NCBI RefSeq assembly: GCF_018320785.1
Contig: NC_054873.1
Span: 28,920,196-28,984,195 of the forward strand
Length of the DNA stretch: 64,000 bases
Direction: 5' to 3'
Origin: Cheilinus undulatus
Taxonomy: Eukaryota; Chordata; Actinopteri; Labriformes; Labridae
The notes under the pieces are model-generated. The model was given only the letters and a program-made list of their open reading frames with translations, was not told the DNA's origin and made no database searches. This document shows positions 58,898 through 64,000 of the stretch, piece after piece. Both the position numbers and the translations under genes were made by a program. How positions within the stretch are numbered: the stretch's first letter is position 1; each line of letters starts with the position of its first letter.

Positions 58898-59426
58898 AGT
58901 GTTAATTTTGGCAGCTATTTTAGATTCAGTATTAGTCTTAAGATGAAAATGTTGTTAAGTTTTGGTCACATTTAGTTGATTTTAACCTTTATAGTTTTAC
59001 TGAGGTTTTATTTGATGAAAACAAGAAAAAAATGTTAGTTTTTAATTACAAAAAGTCCTTCCATTTTTGTCTTCACTTTTAGTCCAGGCATTTACTTCCC
59101 TTGAACTAATTTTATTAGTCGTATTGTAAAATCTGTATAAATGTAAAACACTCATATTAATGGACAATCAGTAGTTAAAATGATTTAAACGACACTGATG
59201 AAAATACTGGCCTATTTTATATGCACAGTGGATAAATATCATGGATTTTAACATCCAGCATGTCAGCTCTATCATTTTAGTCTCCTTGAAGGAGCCTTTA
59301 CTTACTTTTTATTAGAGGTTTTATTATCAAAGACCTTTTTCATCTAGTCTCGTCTTCCTCATGAAAAAAAGTAGTCGACCAACAGATTTAGTCGACAGAA
59401 TTCATGCTGCTTTTGAGTAACAGTGT
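58898..59426 (-). mobile_element. MITE, inverted relative of the one at 48504-49058
   Basis: Read on the minus strand it shows gtcgac...ctactttttttcatgag followed by gaagacgagactagatga, matching tttttttcatgagaaagac and tagactaagatga at the start of the 48504 element. The other end (gttaattttggcagctattt) matches its inverse end (aattttgactgctatttta). Termini are approximate. Confidence 0.65.
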
Positions 59427-60969
59427 TCAGACTTAAGGGCCATTCGACCTATCACTTAACCAAGCCCTCCAACATTTCTTTCAGCTACACAATGAACTCA
59501 GACATCCAACTCATAGACCTCCATTTAAAACATTTGAAATGAAGATTTTCTTGTTGTTTTATTAAATCTATACACTCATAACTTAGAAAAATGGTCAAAC
59601 AATGTAAATAGGGAAAAGCTAATACTGACACAAGGTTAAAGAATGAAGCATATTTAATCCCATTCCCTAAACACTACATAAACATTGTAAAGTGTCCCCT
59701 TTGGATTAAGCTACAAGGCAGACCACACTCAGCTCAGTGTAAATAAGATTAACAGGGATGCCCACATTTGTTCTGTGGTATGCAACCTAGTGTTAGCAAA
59801 GTTTGCAAAGAGACAAGCATATAAAACCTCCAACATTATGTCAATAACATCATGTGCAACATCACCTTGCAGTCTGTTAATGTTATGGTTAGCTTCAGCT
59901 TTGTAACGTTAGCTCATCATATCATCTTTTCAACTCAGTCTAAGTATTTTTGTTCTTTCAGGCATCAGTATTTACTGTAGTGAAAGGTTGTAGTTAAGCC
60001 TACCACCAACATTAAGTTGGGCAGCTTGCTGGCTGTTTGGCTGAGTGAGCTCAGAGGGCGGAGTTTACTGATACCTAAATTGTCATGGGGCTTGACAGTA
60101 CCCACCTCCTTTTTTGGTGGCTGCGGCTCTGTAAGTAAAATTCACCATTCAAATCCCCCCATAGACATTTCATAAAATCCTTATTTCAACACTTTGAATG
60201 TATAAACTAAGCAAACTTTGTCTTGTACAGAAGCATATGCCATCATTTTACACTAAGTAGCTTGTGTTAAGTCTGACTTGGATATTTTGGATAAAATGGC
60301 TATTTATTAAATCTGCTATGAAAAAAAAGAATGGGATTTTCACTAATGGAACCAAACTGTTGAGCTCTATTGCCGCTAATGCTGTGTACTGAGGGTTGAT
60401 GGAAAAAGTGAGTTCAGGGAAGAGCCAACATGAAAAAAAAAAACATATAAGTTTGCACAGTTTAATGATAATGCCCACAGAGGAAGAGAAATTAGCATGT
60501 GAAAACTAAATTCAGCCACTGAAACACGTGCAGGCATCACCTGTCCACCTTTAATGAAAACGGAGAAGAATACAGTCTATGAATACTATGAACGCTCCAC
60601 ACCTCACCTCTGATACTCAGTTTTCACCAGCGCGCTGATGAGCACTTCTCACAGCAGCTCTGCCATTCTACTTGAAGGTCTTTGGTTTTCATCGGCTGAA
60701 AAAGAGCAGCCAAGGACGGGGAAGATGAATGACATCGATGGCCAGCCGATACTTCCAGGGACGTGTGATTGAGAAAAATGAGTCTTGTTACATTAGCTGG
60801 GATACTGAATCCTGCTGCTCAAAGATCCACAGCCTGATAGAGCTGAAACCAGAGGCACCCAACCTTTCCACAGATCACCGGTGTCATGGGGAAGAAGAGG
60901 TGCTTTCTCAGATCGTGTGGTTTCTGTTTTAACTTGGACCACTTTTGTTTTCTGCCCTTATTTCGTACA

Positions 60970-60993
60970 AACACACACACACACACACACACA
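60970..60993. repeat. (AC)n microsatellite
   Basis: About 12 AC units. Likely length-polymorphic. Confidence 0.95.
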
Positions 60994-61229
60994 GAACCCT
61001 TATATGTGGCCTTCAAAGATGTCCGCAGCCCCTCTTACAGGTGTGGGGAGGAAATTACAGCTATATAAAGTCATTATCTAATCCATACATAGCGCCCTTG
61101 GCTATTAGTTTCTTAATAAGTGACTGCGAGCACTTCCACCATGCATCATTTATCCTCAATGCTACAAACTGTTCAAAATGATTAAAGTGAAATGTTATGA
61201 TCATGACCATTTTAAATATTTACTTGTGA

Positions 61230-61420
61230 TGAAATTTGCAGGGCGTTTAAAAAAATCAATCTGTTTGTTTCATTTTGCTTCTGGCAGTATCAGGGCCATG
61301 ATAAGCAGACTGAGGCAATGAATTTCAATAGCTTGCGTAAATGTTAGTTAGACGCTAATGAGTCACTTTATCTCTAACATTATGTGTAATGTATGTGCAA
61401 TATGATGGGCTTTAAAAAAA
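61230..61420. promoter_or_regulatory. candidate conserved non-coding block
   Basis: Unique sequence with motifs such as ggcagtatcagggccatgat, agacgctaatgagtcac and gtttgtttcattttgc, free of repeat signatures. A similar block is at 62380-62560 (gacctgttcctcattatgag, agcaataaatcac). Conservation is not testable from one sequence. Confidence 0.25.
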
Positions 61421-63114
61421 TTATATGTTTGTATGCAGTAATATTGTATCTAATTCTAATTTTTATGCTGTATTTCCAGATTTTTCGACCCAAACTTGTT
61501 AACAAAGTCACAGATTTACCTGTCTGCTCCTGTCAGATTTAGATAAAATGCACCTTTTCTATCAGTTTTTATGGATGCATGGTACTAAAACTTTCACGCG
61601 GAATACAGTCTAACAACTACAATATCTGCATTAACTGGAGCTGCTGTCAAACATTGCTCCTCATGCATCAGACCATATGAAAGGCATTCCTAGACACAAG
61701 GAGTGTCTACTGCCACACAGAGTTCACAGACTGCTTACAGCATGTGAGGCACATTCCCCCTGCACTGCTGTTTTCACAGTCCTACAAACACTGGCCTGGT
61801 TTTGTTTAACATGGCAGGATTAAGCAGCCATGCGCAAAGCATGCTTCCTTCCTTGCACGCTTGCTTTGCAGTACAGTGGAAGGCCTGAGAGTTCGCTGCT
61901 GCTACCTTTGGGTGAACCAGCCTCACTGACTGCCGGTGAATGCACTGTGGTGCTCTAATCCTGGGCAAATAAACAAGAGCCAAGATTAATGATTGCATAA
62001 ACACATCCCAAAAGCCCTGGAATAACAATCAGCTCTTCAGCCCACTCCGCTGCCATGCAAAGGCTCACAGAGTATGCTGACAGCCGGTATATAACTCTCT
62101 CCCTCTCTTTCTCTTCCCGCTGCTTCACAACAGCCAGGAATTGTCTCTGCTTTGTTGCTTCATTAATGACAAAATGCTGTCAATATTTTCCATGAGAGTG
62201 GGGATTTGCAGCCCTGAACTGGGAGACCTAAGGAAGACATAAGATCCCTGACAGTTCTTAATGTTAAAATGATGCTGAACAGTCCATACCTAACACTCTG
62301 TGCTCAATAAGCATGCATTTCTATCATAAAACATAATAAAGACAGCATATTTGGGATGAAAGTGGAAATCTCTGTAGACTCTGTGGTTAGTTAGTCAGAC
62401 CTGTTCCTCATTATGAGGTCCAAAACAATGGCACGTTTGACTTATGAAAAAGGGAGTCAAGTAGACATCTAGGAGGACATTAGAGGTGAGCATAAAGCAA
62501 TAAATCACAGCTACAACAGACCAAATAAGGCCATTAAAATGACATTAGGAGCCCGGACTGCCCTCTCATCCCTGGTCTGCGGCTATAAGATGAGCTGCTC
62601 TGTGATAAGAGAGGAGAGGTGGAGACAGGATTGAAAGACAGAAAGAGGGATGGAGACAGTGCAGTCCAGTGGTCTGGGGCAGGGGAGCATGGGATGTTGG
62701 GATGAAGTGGGAGGCCCCCCTCTCTCTCCAGGAGGTTGCTCCTCAGTATGAAGGCATAGGCAGCCCCCCCGCCTAATGAGGGGTGAAGTGGAGCCCCCTG
62801 TGGGACCCCCTCAGGCACATTCATTAGGAGATGAAAAAGCGTTTCCTGCGGCAGAGCGAGTGCCTGCCGTTGCTCGGACATGTTTAATTTAGGGCCATAT
62901 AAAAACACAAGGCCACACCGGCCAGGTCTGCGGTCGATGGTCAGGGGAATCAACACAACATACATGGTCAAGGCTGGACACCTTTGCTGCATGAATGCGA
63001 GCAAGACTGCACAACATTTATCCCTTTATAGGGCACCCATCTCATCGAAATACTAGGAACATCTGAATTTAAGCCCTGGAATATTATTGGTGGATATCCA
63101 GTATATATATATAT

Positions 63115-63658
63115 ACAGTGCTTAAAAAATTTATCAGACCACCCTAACCCTCACCAAAGTAAGGTTTATGCCACAGCTGCCCTAAATTAACAGCACTGGT
63201 AATTACCAAAATCATTTTTTATGTTTCTGCAATAGTTAATACACCAATATGTAGAAGCTCTTTAACCCAAATGATATTTTTAATGCTAAAATATAATCAT
63301 TATTGTTATCCATGAGTTTTCAAATGTACTGATTTACAAAAAAAATGAAAAATAGTAAAGCACATTAATATTTCTTGATTAATATGTCAAATTATAGTTA
63401 TTTACTTGCATTCCTGAACAGAAAAATTAGTTTTAGTGGTTGAATGTTATGCTTGATTAATTTCTGACTTCTCAGAGAAGCCCAGTGAGCCGGCTCAAAT
63501 TTGGGTGAATTCAGTTTGAAATCCCTCATTCCTGTTCAAAATGGTAAAAAGTGGAGAGCTCACTGAAAATGAAAGAGTCCGCATTAAAGCACTTCATGAT
63601 GCTGGATGGTCTTTGATACAAATATGACAGGTGGTCTAATAAGTTTGTTAAGCACTGT
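63115..63658 (+). mobile_element. Tc1/mariner-type MITE with TA flanks
   Basis: The 29-base terminal inverted repeats starting ACAGTGCTTAA agree at 26 of 29 positions between the two ends, and both ends read ...AGACCACC inward. The element is inserted in a TATATA context: tatatat before, atatat after the closing GCACTGT. The 544-base interior keeps the first codons of a transposase near the right end and lacks the rest, so it needs a transposase from elsewhere. Confidence 0.85.
63541..63627 (+). pseudogene. transposase N-terminal remnant within the MITE
   Basis: The reading frame starts MVKSGELTENERVRIKALHD and continues AGWSLIQI to TGA, 28 residues. This is the start of the helix-turn-helix of a Tc1/mariner-type transposase (compare the general pattern M.KS.ELSE.ER..I..LH.AG.S...I). 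Everything after the first helix is deleted, 31 bases before the right terminus. Confidence 0.7.
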
Positions 63659-64000
63659 ATATATTATGGTGACAATAAAGGTCAACTAATTGACCGTACA
63701 TGGTTCCTTGCCCTTTTATGGTAAAAAAAAAAAAGTCCATAAAGTAGTATGCATATTAAGATGTCAATAATGGAAATAAACGCATATAGAGACTACTGAT
63801 TAATTCCTATTAAAAATATTTAGATACAATATATTAATTTCACAAGACAATGTGAGGTTGTCTTGAGATCTTGATCTCTGACACAAGACTAGCTTCAGAA
63901 CACAGTATGGTGGTACCACCAGTTTTACCTTATAACTCCAACAGGACACAATAATCACAAATATTGAATAACAAAGTAAATTTTTCTGGAAGAAACAGGA

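Noticed and set aside
62534..63004. 156-codon minus-strand frame in the rora 5' intron
   Set aside because: No recognisable domain, composition driven by Ser/Pro/Leu-rich CT/AG sequence, no splice context. More likely chance within GC-richer DNA.

Overview
The window is vertebrate nuclear DNA, almost certainly from a teleost and probably a percomorph. It holds intron-rich genes with GT-AG splice sites, Tc1/mariner and hAT-type miniature elements, LINE and SINE debris and microsatellites. The gene order matches human 15q22.2 (ANXA2, ICE2/NARG2, RORA). All three genes lie on the minus strand in the order rora, ice2, anxa2, so transcription runs from high to low coordinates. I rebuilt the exons by hand from splice sites, reading frame and family similarity, and all three models stay in frame.

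Layout. 1-10.6 kb is gene-poor flank beyond the 3' end of anxa2, with repeats, some conserved-looking AT-rich stretches and two exon-like islands on the plus strand. 10.65-15.6 kb is a complete anxa2 gene (12 coding exons, 337 codons, plus a non-coding first exon). 15.9-32.1 kb is a complete ice2 gene (15 coding exons, 923 codons). Its 7.1 kb intron 12 (17.65-24.76 kb) is a trap for broken mobile DNA and a broken coiled-coil gene copy; intron 1 carries half of a Tc1-like element. 32.1-34.3 kb is intergenic. 34.3-40.5 kb is probably the long 3' UTR of rora. 40.5-50.7 kb holds the last nine coding exons of rora: both zinc fingers, the hinge and the whole ligand-binding domain through the AF-2 helix. 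50.7-64 kb is the start of the large 5' intron of rora. It has no recognisable coding exon, several miniature elements, a fold-back repeat and conserved-looking non-coding blocks; the N-terminal exon(s) lie outside the window.

The genes are linked by ancient synteny, not by pathway. Annexin A2 is a calcium-dependent membrane and S100A10-binding protein. ICE2 is a subunit of the little elongation complex for snRNA transcription. RORA is an orphan nuclear receptor that binds RORE sites. I found no clear new molecular system. The best leads are a ZNF143/Staf-like site beside the ice2 start, loss of the Tyr23 region in annexin A2, a broken coiled-coil gene with an apparent split inside ice2, a nearly perfect Tc1-type miniature element that still carries a transposase N-terminus, and a few exon-like islands with good splice sites.
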